DNA from: Bacteroidales bacterium | GTDB taxonomy: Bacteria > Bacteroidota > Bacteroidia > Bacteroidales > UBA4417 | Reading direction: 5' to 3' | Length of the DNA: 64,000 nucleotides | Assembly (NCBI GenBank): GCA_016707785.1 | Contig: JADJGZ010000019.1 | Location: forward strand, 36,578-100,577 | Part shown: positions 18,290-26,733 of the stretch, one piece after another | How the letters are laid out: each line of letters opens with the position of its first letter | Numbering within the stretch: the first letter of the stretch is position 1 | Notes under the pieces: generated by a model | Told to the model about the DNA's origin: nothing | Database searches by the model: none | What the model saw: only the letters and a program-made list of their open reading frames with translations | Position numbers and translations under genes: made by a program

Positions 18290-19069
18290 TTAGGTGTGGT
18301 TCCGGATCTTTCGGGCGTACATGTTGAATTTATCAACTGTTCCATATTCGAACACGGCAAATTGATCGAGGATGCTTTGAATTTGTCCCCGGCCAGAAAA
18401 TTTATCTTCTATAATGAGCGTGATTTCAGGGTATTTCACCAGGAATTCCCCGGCGCCTTTCAATGCTTCAGGTTCCATACCTTCAGCATCCAGCTTAATG
18501 AGGATTTTCTCATCAAGTTCAATTTTAATTTCATTTGACAGGGAATCCAGGGTCCTGATCTCTGCCGGACAGCTTCCGGAATGATTGTCACGATCAATAT
18601 GGGAAGCTCCTGTATTCACCGGGTTGAAAACAAACTTTTCGCTTCTGTTGCTTTCTCCAAGTCCGAAAGGGAATGATTTTACCTTATCTCCTAATCCATT
18701 CAGCTCAAAATTCCTGACCATTACAGCATAATTCTCGGGGATAGGTTCGAACGAAAAACATCTCATATTGTGTTTTGAGAGCAGGATCACATAATCTCCC
18801 ACACATGCACCGGCATCAATAAATACGTTATGGCCGCCCAGGTTTTTAAAGATGAAATCCTTGACACTCCATTCGTACATGAGGTTTGCAAATTGAAAAT
18901 CGTTGGTATTCTTCCTGCAGAAAAAGGTCCCCATAGAAGTGCGGATGGTCCGGTCACTTTTATGTGATTTCTTTGTAGTAAGATACCTGATGGAAGAGAA
19001 GATGGATTTAATATCTCCAAACTTCAGATATTCAAACAGATAACGGGCATATATCCATAATTTTCTCAT
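18290..19069 (-). CDS. FkbM-family methyltransferase
   Basis: A 259-residue protein with the FkbM-type SAM-binding motif NVFIDAGACVGDYVIL (about 83-98), followed by FSFEPIPENYAVM and the late motif IKLDAEGMEPEALKGA. FkbM enzymes add O-methyl groups, often to sugars or glycan precursors. The gene overlaps the end of the acyltransferase upstream by 4 bp (ATGA), so translation is coupled. In this setting it most likely methylates the repeat unit of the exopolysaccharide. Confidence 0.87.
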   Translation of the reverse strand: MRKLWIYARYLFEYLKFGDIKSIFSSIRYLTTKKSHKSDRTIRTSMGTFFCRKNTNDFQFANLMYEWSVKDFIFKNLGGHNVFIDAGACVGDYVILLSKHNMRCFSFEPIPENYAVMVRNFELNGLGDKVKSFPFGLGESNRSEKFVFNPVNTGASHIDRDNHSGSCPAEIRTLDSLSNEIKIELDEKILIKLDAEGMEPEALKGAGEFLVKYPEITLIIEDKFSGRGQIQSILDQFAVFEYGTVDKFNMYARKIRNHT

Positions 19070-20115
19070 ACTGAAACCGGGTTAGATGAAAACAGCTTCC
19101 TGGTCAATAAATAGTTTCGACCAAGTAATAATAGTCGTGTCAGGGAATTCCTGTCAAAAATTTTATCAGCAAGAATGGGTAAAAATAATCCTGCTGTTAT
19201 TGCAAATATAACGATCAAAACAGGGGAATGCAATCCGAGTGATGTGGAGATGATCCTGGCACCGGCTGTTCCAAAGGCATGAAAAAGGTAAATGGTATAG
19301 GAGAATCCTCCAAGCCATGCCAGGTATTTGGTATGAAATTTCATTTTCAACAATAAAATGGCACCGCTGAGTCCAATCATCAGACCAATTCCGGTGCCCT
19401 TGCTCATGTAGTAATCTATCACTCCATACCATACCAGTTGCTGTATCACGACGCCTGTGATCAGGCAGATCCAGACCAGTGATGTTATTGCCTTGTTATT
19501 GAATAAATCAGGGTAACGTTTGAGGCCCACTCCAATGAGGAAAAATGGCAGCAAATAGATCACTCCTTTATAACTAAGGTAGTTGGGGGCTTCATCGGTG
19601 ATAAAATAAGTCCTGAGGATCAGCATAATCACTGCGATAATAAGCACAACAGACCAGTTCAGCAGTGGCTGCAACTTTTTGAGCATATCCAGTCCTGCTA
19701 CAATCAGAAAAACAAAAAACAGGGAAGGAAGGTACCAGTAGAGTGTAAAAGGGAAAACCAGCAGTCGCCAGATGCCTGAGATCTCATGTTTCAAAGTTGT
19801 GCCTGGCACAAAGTGCTGGGTGAGATAGTAGATGGCCCCTACGAAAAGCATAGGTACCAGTAATCGCCGGGCCTTCCCTGATATAAAACCTGAGAAGTCT
19901 GTTGAATTTACAGGGCGCATGGCATAAATCCATCCGGAGATCACCGTAAATAGTGGCATCCTGAGAAACTGGAAGCTGTAATTAAAATACCTGAGCCAGG
20001 AATCATCCGAAACCCTCATAGCATACTGCGGACCATCCCCTATTGCATGGCCTGCTACCACCAGGATAATGGCCAGTCCGCGAAGGGTCTCTATGGAAGG
20101 ATCTTTAATGGTCAT
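19066..20115 (-). CDS. Acyltransferase family 3 membrane protein
   Basis: A 349-residue polytopic membrane protein of the acyltransferase 3 family. Near the start are SIETLRGLAIILVVAGHAI with the family His, then RMPLFTVISGWIYA with the family Arg region. About ten membrane segments fill the rest. Members O-acetylate or otherwise acylate sugars in surface polysaccharides. It overlaps the FkbM gene by 4 bp and follows a second acyltransferase of the same fold by 34 bp, so two different positions of the repeat unit may be acylated. Confidence 0.88.
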   Translation of the reverse strand: MTIKDPSIETLRGLAIILVVAGHAIGDGPQYAMRVSDDSWLRYFNYSFQFLRMPLFTVISGWIYAMRPVNSTDFSGFISGKARRLLVPMLFVGAIYYLTQHFVPGTTLKHEISGIWRLLVFPFTLYWYLPSLFFVFLIVAGLDMLKKLQPLLNWSVVLIIAVIMLILRTYFITDEAPNYLSYKGVIYLLPFFLIGVGLKRYPDLFNNKAITSLVWICLITGVVIQQLVWYGVIDYYMSKGTGIGLMIGLSGAILLLKMKFHTKYLAWLGGFSYTIYLFHAFGTAGARIISTSLGLHSPVLIVIFAITAGLFLPILADKIFDRNSLTRLLLLGRNYLLTRKLFSSNPVSV

Positions 20116-20149
20116 TTTCTCAGGCTGGAGTATGATGATTACTCCCGAT

Positions 20150-21391
20150 TTACTCTTTAACAGGATTTACACTCATTGCCAACCCGGGTTGAGAAGCCGG
20201 AAATTCATCAGCGATCACTTTCGCTGATGCAACTTTAGTCTCGCGTCGGGTGGAACTTACCACAATCATGAAACGCTCTTTCAGTTTCAGGAAGAAGGAT
20301 TCGAAGTATCGGTATGAAAGACTTGCGATGGCGATCGTCAGAATGACTGAGAAAACATAAATCAGCACATTGAAGAGTACAAAATTGCCTGTATCGAGTC
20401 CGGTTCTTTGCAATACTGTCAAGACCAGTGCAATACAAATCGTATGATACATGTAAATACCGTAGGAAATATTGCCCAGGTAGGAATAAACCGGGTTCTC
20501 CAGTTTCAGTCTGCATTTGGCATTGGTGGATACATTCATGATGAGAATGGTGAAGAGCAAAGCATCGAACAAGGTTTGCCCGATAAATTTGAACCTTACC
20601 GTAAGGATCACAACAATTCCAACAACCGTAAGTATTTGTGTAATCGGGTGATAAATCGCATTCAGGATTTTCTCCTTCTTGTAAAAAAGGACATAGGCAC
20701 CAATGGCTCCAAGTGACATCTGCTCAATCTGGAAAAGATCCCAGAACCTTTGAACCGTTCGCAGGTAAACCATGTACTGGTAGTCGGGGCTCAGGACATA
20801 ATCCAGAGAAACCGCCATAAATACCGTTACTGAAAACTTAAGTACGATGAATATGATGAGGAATTTCAGCAGAACTTTCCTGAAGGTGCGGATCAATAAA
20901 GGCCATAGGATATAGAACTGTTCTTCAACTCCTACTGACCATGCCTGGTTGGCGCCTACAATAGGGGCTTCTGTTACCCTAAGCACATTAGGAAGCATAA
21001 AGGCAAAAAGCAGGACCTTAAGAGAAAAATGCTCATTTAATTCAGTTACAGGGCCGATATTGATAAACCGGGGCAGGACGAACAATCCCATGAACATGAT
21101 CAGGTAATACAGAGGCCAGATCCTCAGGATACGCCTGATATAAAAGTTTTTAACGGCAATATGATGCGTTTTCTCATATTCTGCCAACAAAAGAAAGGTG
21201 ATGAGAAATCCACTGAGAACAAAAAACAATGAAACGCCCTGGTGTCCGATAGATTCAAAAAAGTTGTTCCTGAAAAGATTAGGCATTCCCTGCCAAAGTT
21301 TGAATTGCTCCACATGATGCAGAATCACGAAAAAGGCTGCCCAAAAGCGGAGACCATTCAGGCCGGGGAAGTATATTTTTCTGCTTTCCAT
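20150..21391 (-). CDS. OafA/YrhL-like acyltransferase 3
   Basis: A 413-residue polytopic acyltransferase 3. It starts with FPGLNGLRFWAAFFVILHHV (family His) and has SLFFVLSGFLI and FYIRRILRIWPLYYL, which hold the conserved Arg residues. About ten membrane helices are followed by a cytosolic tail. It is more similar to the OafA branch than the neighbouring acyltransferase. Likely role: acetylation of exopolysaccharide sugars at the inner membrane. Confidence 0.9.
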   Translation of the reverse strand: MESRKIYFPGLNGLRFWAAFFVILHHVEQFKLWQGMPNLFRNNFFESIGHQGVSLFFVLSGFLITFLLLAEYEKTHHIAVKNFYIRRILRIWPLYYLIMFMGLFVLPRFINIGPVTELNEHFSLKVLLFAFMLPNVLRVTEAPIVGANQAWSVGVEEQFYILWPLLIRTFRKVLLKFLIIFIVLKFSVTVFMAVSLDYVLSPDYQYMVYLRTVQRFWDLFQIEQMSLGAIGAYVLFYKKEKILNAIYHPITQILTVVGIVVILTVRFKFIGQTLFDALLFTILIMNVSTNAKCRLKLENPVYSYLGNISYGIYMYHTICIALVLTVLQRTGLDTGNFVLFNVLIYVFSVILTIAIASLSYRYFESFFLKLKERFMIVVSSTRRETKVASAKVIADEFPASQPGLAMSVNPVKE

Positions 21392-21485
21392 AAAGTATTT
21401 TTGTCGAAGAATAAGGAAGAAAAACCTTTCTCACTTTTCCATGCCTGGAAAGAAGGGGAAAGGATTTTGATTAAAACGGGTCAGA

Positions 21486-22094
21486 CTATTTAGTGACCGG
21501 TTTTTCCCATTTATTGGTTTCAAAATTGAATTTCTTGATAATCCTGGCAGGGTTTCCTGCAACCACCGAATAGGGTGGTATATCGCGGGTAACCACACTT
21601 CCGGAAGCAATGATGCAATGCGTACCAATGTGCAGTCCCTGGATAATCACTGAATTACCGCCAATCCATACATCGTCATCCACCACCGTTTTATTGGCTG
21701 AAACGCCTTGTTCCTTGATTGGGCGAGTAACATCTTCAAAATTGTGCGTGAGTCCGGTGATCTGTGCACCGCTTCCGATGGTTACAAAATTTCCTAATGT
21801 GACTGGTCCCACCAGTTTAACCCTTGAGGTAACAGCACAACGGTCACCAATAATGATATCCCCCATCCCATTATTGATGATGGTATAATCTTCGATAATG
21901 GTTCTGTATCCAATGGAGAATTTCCTGCTGGGAATCAGGTCGAGCCTGGCTTTCCGGCGAATGATGGAGCCTTTTCCACGTTTGATAATAAATGGATAAA
22001 CCAGGATCCGGGTCCAGAGGCGCGGACGGGTGGCATAAGGATGGATCATCAAGTAATGGATGATCTTTTTCAATTTTGGGTGACTATCAAGCAT
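21486..22094 (-). CDS. Left-handed beta-helix (hexapeptide) acyltransferase
   Basis: About 202 residues from the ATG at MLDSHPKLKK. An upstream ATG would overlap the neighbouring glycosyltransferase by 67 bp and adds an unrelated head. Hexapeptide repeats such as IIIGDRCAVTS, VTLGNFVTIGSG and VWIGGNSVIIQGLHIG form the left-handed helix. The His in TGLTHNF near the loop is the likely catalytic base, and SVVAGNPARIIKK is the usual family end. It resembles WcaF/VatD-type sugar O-acetyltransferases that use acetyl-CoA in the cytosol. It would be the third acyltransferase of this locus. Confidence 0.87.
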   Translation of the reverse strand: MLDSHPKLKKIIHYLMIHPYATRPRLWTRILVYPFIIKRGKGSIIRRKARLDLIPSRKFSIGYRTIIEDYTIINNGMGDIIIGDRCAVTSRVKLVGPVTLGNFVTIGSGAQITGLTHNFEDVTRPIKEQGVSANKTVVDDDVWIGGNSVIIQGLHIGTHCIIASGSVVTRDIPPYSVVAGNPARIIKKFNFETNKWEKPVTK

Positions 22095-22147
22095 CTTAGT
22101 ATTTTTTAAGTTTTGTAAAATGTCTTTTATTAATGATGGTTTTGATT

Positions 22148-23341
22148 TTACCTTTTTTTCATGTCCAGCATCTTTTGCAATGCATCGGCAAAAGCTTCGG
22201 TGCGGCTTTCCCATGAGTTTTCGGAGGCAAAAGCTACTCTTCCTGCCTGTTTTTCCGGGGTGTCCGATTCCACTTCAAGTTTAATCTTTTCAAAATAGCT
22301 TTCTTTATCAGGAGCAACGGAAACCAGTCCACTGAATTCAGGCAGGTGGGCAAAGTCAGTCATGACAACAGGTGTTCCTACCGCCAGGTATTCATTTATT
22401 TTCAGTGGGTACACATTTTTATTGAGATGGGTACGGGTATAAGGGATGATTCCCACATGGCTGTTGAACATAATCGCAGGGATTTGTTCAGGAGGTACAG
22501 GGGGAAGAAGTTTCACATTAGGATATTTGCTGATGGTATCTGCAGCTGCTTTATTCCTGACAGGTCCCACGAAAATGAATTCATAATCGGGAGCCTTTGT
22601 GATACAATATTCGATGATCTCAGTCTCAAACCGCTGATCGATACTTCCGGTGTAACATACCACCTTTGGAAGCCCCGGTTTTGACATCCCGTTTACAGCT
22701 TCCCTGAATAACCGGAAATCAACCCCGTTTTTCACAACGAATATATTGGGGTGCAGGCTTGCCTTCTGGGATGCCAGGTTATCGGAGGTTACAATTACAC
22801 CGTCAGTCTTTCCGATATATTCCGTTTCATATACTTTTCCCCTGGGGCCATTGCGTTTTCCATCAATAGAGTCATAGCAATAGTAAACATTCAGCCTTTC
22901 ATTTAATTTCCCAGCCAGGAAAAGCCCGTAGAATGGCATGAAAGAAGTAATGGAGATGGCATCCTTCATTTTGAGCCTTTTCATAGCCTTTCTGACAGAA
23001 GACGCAATAATGAAGCTATTGATCCTGAGCACCATCCTGAAAAGCTTGTCATTCTTGAAATGGTTGAAAGGAATTACAGGTGGCAGGGTCATTTTAACCA
23101 CTTTCCCATTTTCATGGGTAGCAATTTCCTTAAGCCGGTCCTGAATTCCCAGGATTTGTTTTACCGGTGCTTTTGTCTTTCCCAGTATGCCGGAAATCAA
23201 GTCTTTGATTGTGAAAGCATATTCCACATACAGAATCGTATTCTGCTTGCCGAGTCGTGATAACAACTGCACCGAGGAACGCTGATATTCACCGAACCAG
23301 GTTGTATTACTTATACAGACCAGATTTTGTCCTTTAATCAT
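22148..23341 (-). CDS. Glycosyltransferase, GT4-like
   Basis: About 397 residues from the ATG at MIKGQNLVCIS, one base after the previous stop codon (TAA-A-ATG). Longer starts overlap that gene by about 100 bp. The fold is GT-B: a variable N-terminal half and a C-terminal donor-binding half with VVCYTGSIDQRF, YEFIFVGPV, the stretch LLPPVPPEQIPAIMFNSHVG and YLAVGTPVVMTDFAHLPEF. It acts in the cytosol, adding a sugar to the lipid-linked repeat unit. Neither the donor nor the acceptor can be read from sequence. Confidence 0.85.
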   Translation of the reverse strand: MIKGQNLVCISNTTWFGEYQRSSVQLLSRLGKQNTILYVEYAFTIKDLISGILGKTKAPVKQILGIQDRLKEIATHENGKVVKMTLPPVIPFNHFKNDKLFRMVLRINSFIIASSVRKAMKRLKMKDAISITSFMPFYGLFLAGKLNERLNVYYCYDSIDGKRNGPRGKVYETEYIGKTDGVIVTSDNLASQKASLHPNIFVVKNGVDFRLFREAVNGMSKPGLPKVVCYTGSIDQRFETEIIEYCITKAPDYEFIFVGPVRNKAAADTISKYPNVKLLPPVPPEQIPAIMFNSHVGIIPYTRTHLNKNVYPLKINEYLAVGTPVVMTDFAHLPEFSGLVSVAPDKESYFEKIKLEVESDTPEKQAGRVAFASENSWESRTEAFADALQKMLDMKKR

Positions 23342-23342
23342 T

Positions 23343-24500
23343 TTATTTCTTATTAAGTGGGCCAATTTCTTTATAAATATCCAGCACCTCTTCAGCCATT
23401 CTTTTCCAGGTGAAATAGCGTGCCCGGGTAAATCCCTTTTCAATGTTTGCTGAGCGCAGCTCCTTGTCGTTCAGCAGGTTAATTATAGCATTAGTAATCT
23501 CAGAAGGCTTGAAGGGATTCATGATCACAGCTGCATCACCTGCAATTTCCGGCATGGAGGATGTGTTGGAGGTAATAACAGGGGTGCCGCTGGCCATAGC
23601 CTCCAGCATTGGAATCCCGAAGCTCTCCCTGAGTGAAGGATAAAGGAAGAGTTCAGACATGCTGTAGATGGCAGGCAGATCAGTATTTACAACATAACCG
23701 GTAAGTTTGATCTGGTCGATTAATGCGGGATTTCCTATTTCTTCCAGGATTTTCCCCAGTTCCGAACGATCATAATCAAGCATGAGAAGCTTGATGTCAT
23801 TTCCTGCTTTCCTCACAAAACTCGAATAGGCCTGTAAGGTTCCCTTTGTATTCTTCTTGGGGTCAGTATTTCCAAGGAAAAAGAAATATTTGTCAGGAAG
23901 GCGGTATTTTTTCTTGACCCTTTCAAGTTCAGCAGGATCGGTAACGGGTTTGAAATGTTCACTTACACCGTTATATACCGCGGTGAGCCTGGAATCCCCT
24001 TTCATTCCGAAGAAATCGGCAATGCGGTTCTTTTCGAAGTGGGAAACGGTGATAATTTTTTTGCTACTCTTGACAATCCTTGGGACCACCATCTTTCGGT
24101 AAATATTGCCGAATTTCTGGTATGAGGAGCCACTTCCCTGCATAATTTTAATGTAGCTGCTTTCCATGTAGATGATATCATGGAGGGTAACCACCAGCGG
24201 GATTCCCGTGAAAACGGGTGCAGTATTACTTGTGCAGTGAAGTATGTCGCAACCGGCTTTCCTGGCTGCCTTTGGAAGGGCGATCTGTTCCCATTGGGGA
24301 TAGAAGCCACCACTTAGTTTTTCAATCCTGAAGTTGGGAGTTTCCTTGATTACCTGGTCATCTTCATCGGGTTTGACAAAAATGACATATTCGTTTTCAT
24401 GGTCGATCTGCTGGAGGTTACGAATCAGCTCCAGGGCCACCATATCCATCCCATGCTTTTTACTTCGAAATAAACGTTGTCCTTCAATTCCAATCTTCAT
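23343..24500 (-). CDS. GT4 family glycosyltransferase
   Basis: A 385-residue GT-B enzyme. The N-terminal Rossmann half has LHDIIYMES and KIITVSHFEKN. The C-terminal half has YFFFLGNTDPKKN, LTGYVVNTDLPAIYSMSEL, and the donor-site motif ESFGIPMLEAMASGTPV with its conserved Glu pair. It belongs to the mannosyl/rhamnosyl-type GT4 group. It is translationally coupled to the next transferase and 12 bp downstream of a membrane GT2. Confidence 0.92.
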   Translation of the reverse strand: MKIGIEGQRLFRSKKHGMDMVALELIRNLQQIDHENEYVIFVKPDEDDQVIKETPNFRIEKLSGGFYPQWEQIALPKAARKAGCDILHCTSNTAPVFTGIPLVVTLHDIIYMESSYIKIMQGSGSSYQKFGNIYRKMVVPRIVKSSKKIITVSHFEKNRIADFFGMKGDSRLTAVYNGVSEHFKPVTDPAELERVKKKYRLPDKYFFFLGNTDPKKNTKGTLQAYSSFVRKAGNDIKLLMLDYDRSELGKILEEIGNPALIDQIKLTGYVVNTDLPAIYSMSELFLYPSLRESFGIPMLEAMASGTPVITSNTSSMPEIAGDAAVIMNPFKPSEITNAIINLLNDKELRSANIEKGFTRARYFTWKRMAEEVLDIYKEIGPLNKK

Positions 24501-24512
24501 ATGGGTTGGTAT

Positions 24513-25727
24513 TTAAATATTCCTGACCGGTTTTACAGCACCATGTTTGGTATGGATGAACTGTTTATTTGCTCCTTTAATTTTCAGTAGTGAGAGGAAC
24601 ATCAGCAACATGCCTTTTGGCAGACTCTGCAATGCCCTGAGTGTTTCCGTTGTATAAAAGGAACGGGGGATCGAGAAAACGAAAGCTAGAACGCATAGTC
24701 CAGCAGAAATGGCCCATGCAATATTCATCCAGCCGGGAATCCCCAGGAGCAGATTGAGTGCAATGAATACAATTCCGAGGAGTAACATGGCACCCAGGAG
24801 TAAAATCCTTGGGGGTTGCATGAACTGGAAGGCTTTATCGAAATAATCAACATTTCCTTTCGTAATGAGGGCTTTGATGGAGGCCGTCATATCCTTTTTG
24901 AAGTATAAAATCTGTGCCGAAAGCCAACGGCGGCGCTGATTACTGAATGCTTCTGCTTTCTGGATTTTTTCATCCAGTACAACGGCATCATGAAGGTAAT
25001 TCACTGTGAAACCTGCTTTCAACATGATCAGTTCCAGTTCTTTGTCAAAGCCTCCCACCGCTTTCACAGTGGCCATCATATCCTTAAAAAATTGGTATTG
25101 AAAAGCCATTCCTGAGCCAATAATAGCTGAAGACAGCCCTAATGCCCTATGGCCCTTTCTGAAGATATGGTTATTGATTTCTTCACTAACGGCATCGAGG
25201 ATGGCAAATGCTGTATCCATATTTTTGGCGGCACGGTGTCCCTGCACAGCCACATAATTATATTCGAAAGAAGCATTGATTTTACTCAGGAAATCCAGGG
25301 CCATGAGGTTATCAGCATCCAGGATCACGGCAATCTCATAATCATTGGAGAGTTCTTCCATGGCTTTATTCAGGGCCTTCGACTTGGTGCTTTTCTCAAA
25401 TTTTACTTCCACCACCTTGATGGGCAAAGTCCTTAATTCAGTCAACGTTTCGGGTTGGAAGGAATCAGCAATGATCACTACATCAAAAAGAGATGAAGGG
25501 TAATCTTGTTTGAGTGCAGCCCGAGCCACATCAACAATTACATCATCCTCTTTATAACCGGGAATCAGGACAGCAATTTTCCTCATTTTGGGATTCCTGG
25601 AATATTCAGGCTGACGATAGAAAAATCCTGCCACTGCAAATACGAATATATACAGTGTCGAAACCGAGAGTCCTGTTAACAGGATGATTTCAAGGATATA
25701 TAGGAAAGTTATCATCGAGGGATTCAT
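24513..25727 (-). CDS. Membrane GT2 glycosyltransferase
   Basis: A 404-residue GT2. The N-terminal membrane anchor (LYILEIILLTGLSVSTLYIF) precedes a GT-A domain with IAVLIPGYKED, VILDADNLM (the metal-binding DxD) and a QRRRWLSAQ motif typical of processive synthases. At least two membrane helices lie at 305-360. The Q(Q/R)RRW-like motif suggests a polymerizing or polyprenyl-linked role, but the neighbouring Wzy-like protein argues for a conventional repeat-unit pathway. It starts 23 bp downstream of the preceding GT2. Confidence 0.88.
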   Translation of the reverse strand: MNPSMITFLYILEIILLTGLSVSTLYIFVFAVAGFFYRQPEYSRNPKMRKIAVLIPGYKEDDVIVDVARAALKQDYPSSLFDVVIIADSFQPETLTELRTLPIKVVEVKFEKSTKSKALNKAMEELSNDYEIAVILDADNLMALDFLSKINASFEYNYVAVQGHRAAKNMDTAFAILDAVSEEINNHIFRKGHRALGLSSAIIGSGMAFQYQFFKDMMATVKAVGGFDKELELIMLKAGFTVNYLHDAVVLDEKIQKAEAFSNQRRRWLSAQILYFKKDMTASIKALITKGNVDYFDKAFQFMQPPRILLLGAMLLLGIVFIALNLLLGIPGWMNIAWAISAGLCVLAFVFSIPRSFYTTETLRALQSLPKGMLLMFLSLLKIKGANKQFIHTKHGAVKPVRNI

Positions 25728-25750
25728 CAGTTATGGTTTGGAATGATTCA

Positions 25751-26695
25751 TTATAAAAGCGGGTTTGAATGTATATCTCCCGGCAATGGGTTCTGAAGAT
25801 GCCATGATACGGCCCTGGAATAAGCTGCCAGGTGTTTCATCTCCCCTTTAAAAAGATAGGTAAGGATATTTTTAGGGATGGAGACAAAAGTTTGGAACAA
25901 CAATGCAATGAAGAATTGGGCTCCGGCCACATTCCTTCGCAGGTATAGCAGACGTGCCCTGTTTATGTAGTAGGTCTTAAAAGGACTTAATTTCCCTGTT
26001 GAGATGGATTCTTTATGCATTATGAGGGAATTCCCGACATACCAGAGCTCAAAACCTGCTCTCCGTATCCTGGCTCCCCAGTCAAGTTCTTCATAATAAA
26101 GGAAATAACTCTCTGCCATCATCCCAACTTTCCTAATCACTTCCATGGGAACCATCATAGCAGCTCCATGAACAAAAGGTGTCGGACTATCCTTATCATA
26201 CTGGCCCTTATCCTTTTCACCAAATCCTACCCCTTTACTCCTGATGGTATAAGGGTTTATTGGAGTGAAACCGGAATATTGAATCGTATCCGGTTTGGAA
26301 TAGAACCTGATTTTAGGGCTTACCCCTCCAATGGATGGATTTGACTCACATTTATCGACAAGAGGTTCAAGAAATCCCGGTTCAACTTCAGTATCATTAT
26401 TGATGAAAAGTACGTACTTACCTTTAGCAATGCGGGTTCCGATATTATTACCCCCTGCAAAACCAAGGTTCACTTTACTTTGAATGAATTGGATTTCAGG
26501 GTAATTCTCAATTATCATAGAAGGATCATCATCGGGAGAAGCATTATCAATCACAATTACCTCGATATTAGGATAGGTGATCTTCCTAAGGGAGGCAAGC
26601 AACGCACAGGTGACTTCCGGGTGGTTGAAATTGACTGTAATGATTGAAACCAGTGGGTGATCCATCTTATTAATCTTAGTGGTAAAGTCTTTCAT
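25751..26695 (-). CDS. GT2 glycosyltransferase, rhamnosyltransferase-like
   Basis: A 314-residue GT-A enzyme with VSIITVNFNHPEVT, VIVIDNASPDD, NLGFAGGNNIG and LFINNDTEVEPGFL, the hallmark series of the rhamnosyltransferase-like GT2 branch. YEELDWGARIRRAGFEL is the usual late motif. A C-terminal hydrophobic patch may touch the membrane. An alternative ATG lies ten residues in, just before the conserved strand. The dTDP-rhamnose gene rmlD in this window fits a rhamnosyl transfer, though that link is an inference. Confidence 0.88.
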   Translation of the reverse strand: MKDFTTKINKMDHPLVSIITVNFNHPEVTCALLASLRKITYPNIEVIVIDNASPDDDPSMIIENYPEIQFIQSKVNLGFAGGNNIGTRIAKGKYVLFINNDTEVEPGFLEPLVDKCESNPSIGGVSPKIRFYSKPDTIQYSGFTPINPYTIRSKGVGFGEKDKGQYDKDSPTPFVHGAAMMVPMEVIRKVGMMAESYFLYYEELDWGARIRRAGFELWYVGNSLIMHKESISTGKLSPFKTYYINRARLLYLRRNVAGAQFFIALLFQTFVSIPKNILTYLFKGEMKHLAAYSRAVSWHLQNPLPGDIHSNPLL

Positions 26696-26733
26696 TGGGG
26701 AAATCTCCCCCGACTTTCCTTATTCATTGTTTA

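Noticed and set aside
24002..24313. Long minus-strand frames inside the glycosyltransferase genes
   Set aside because: They are out-of-frame shadows of well-supported genes; composition and lack of motifs argue against coding.
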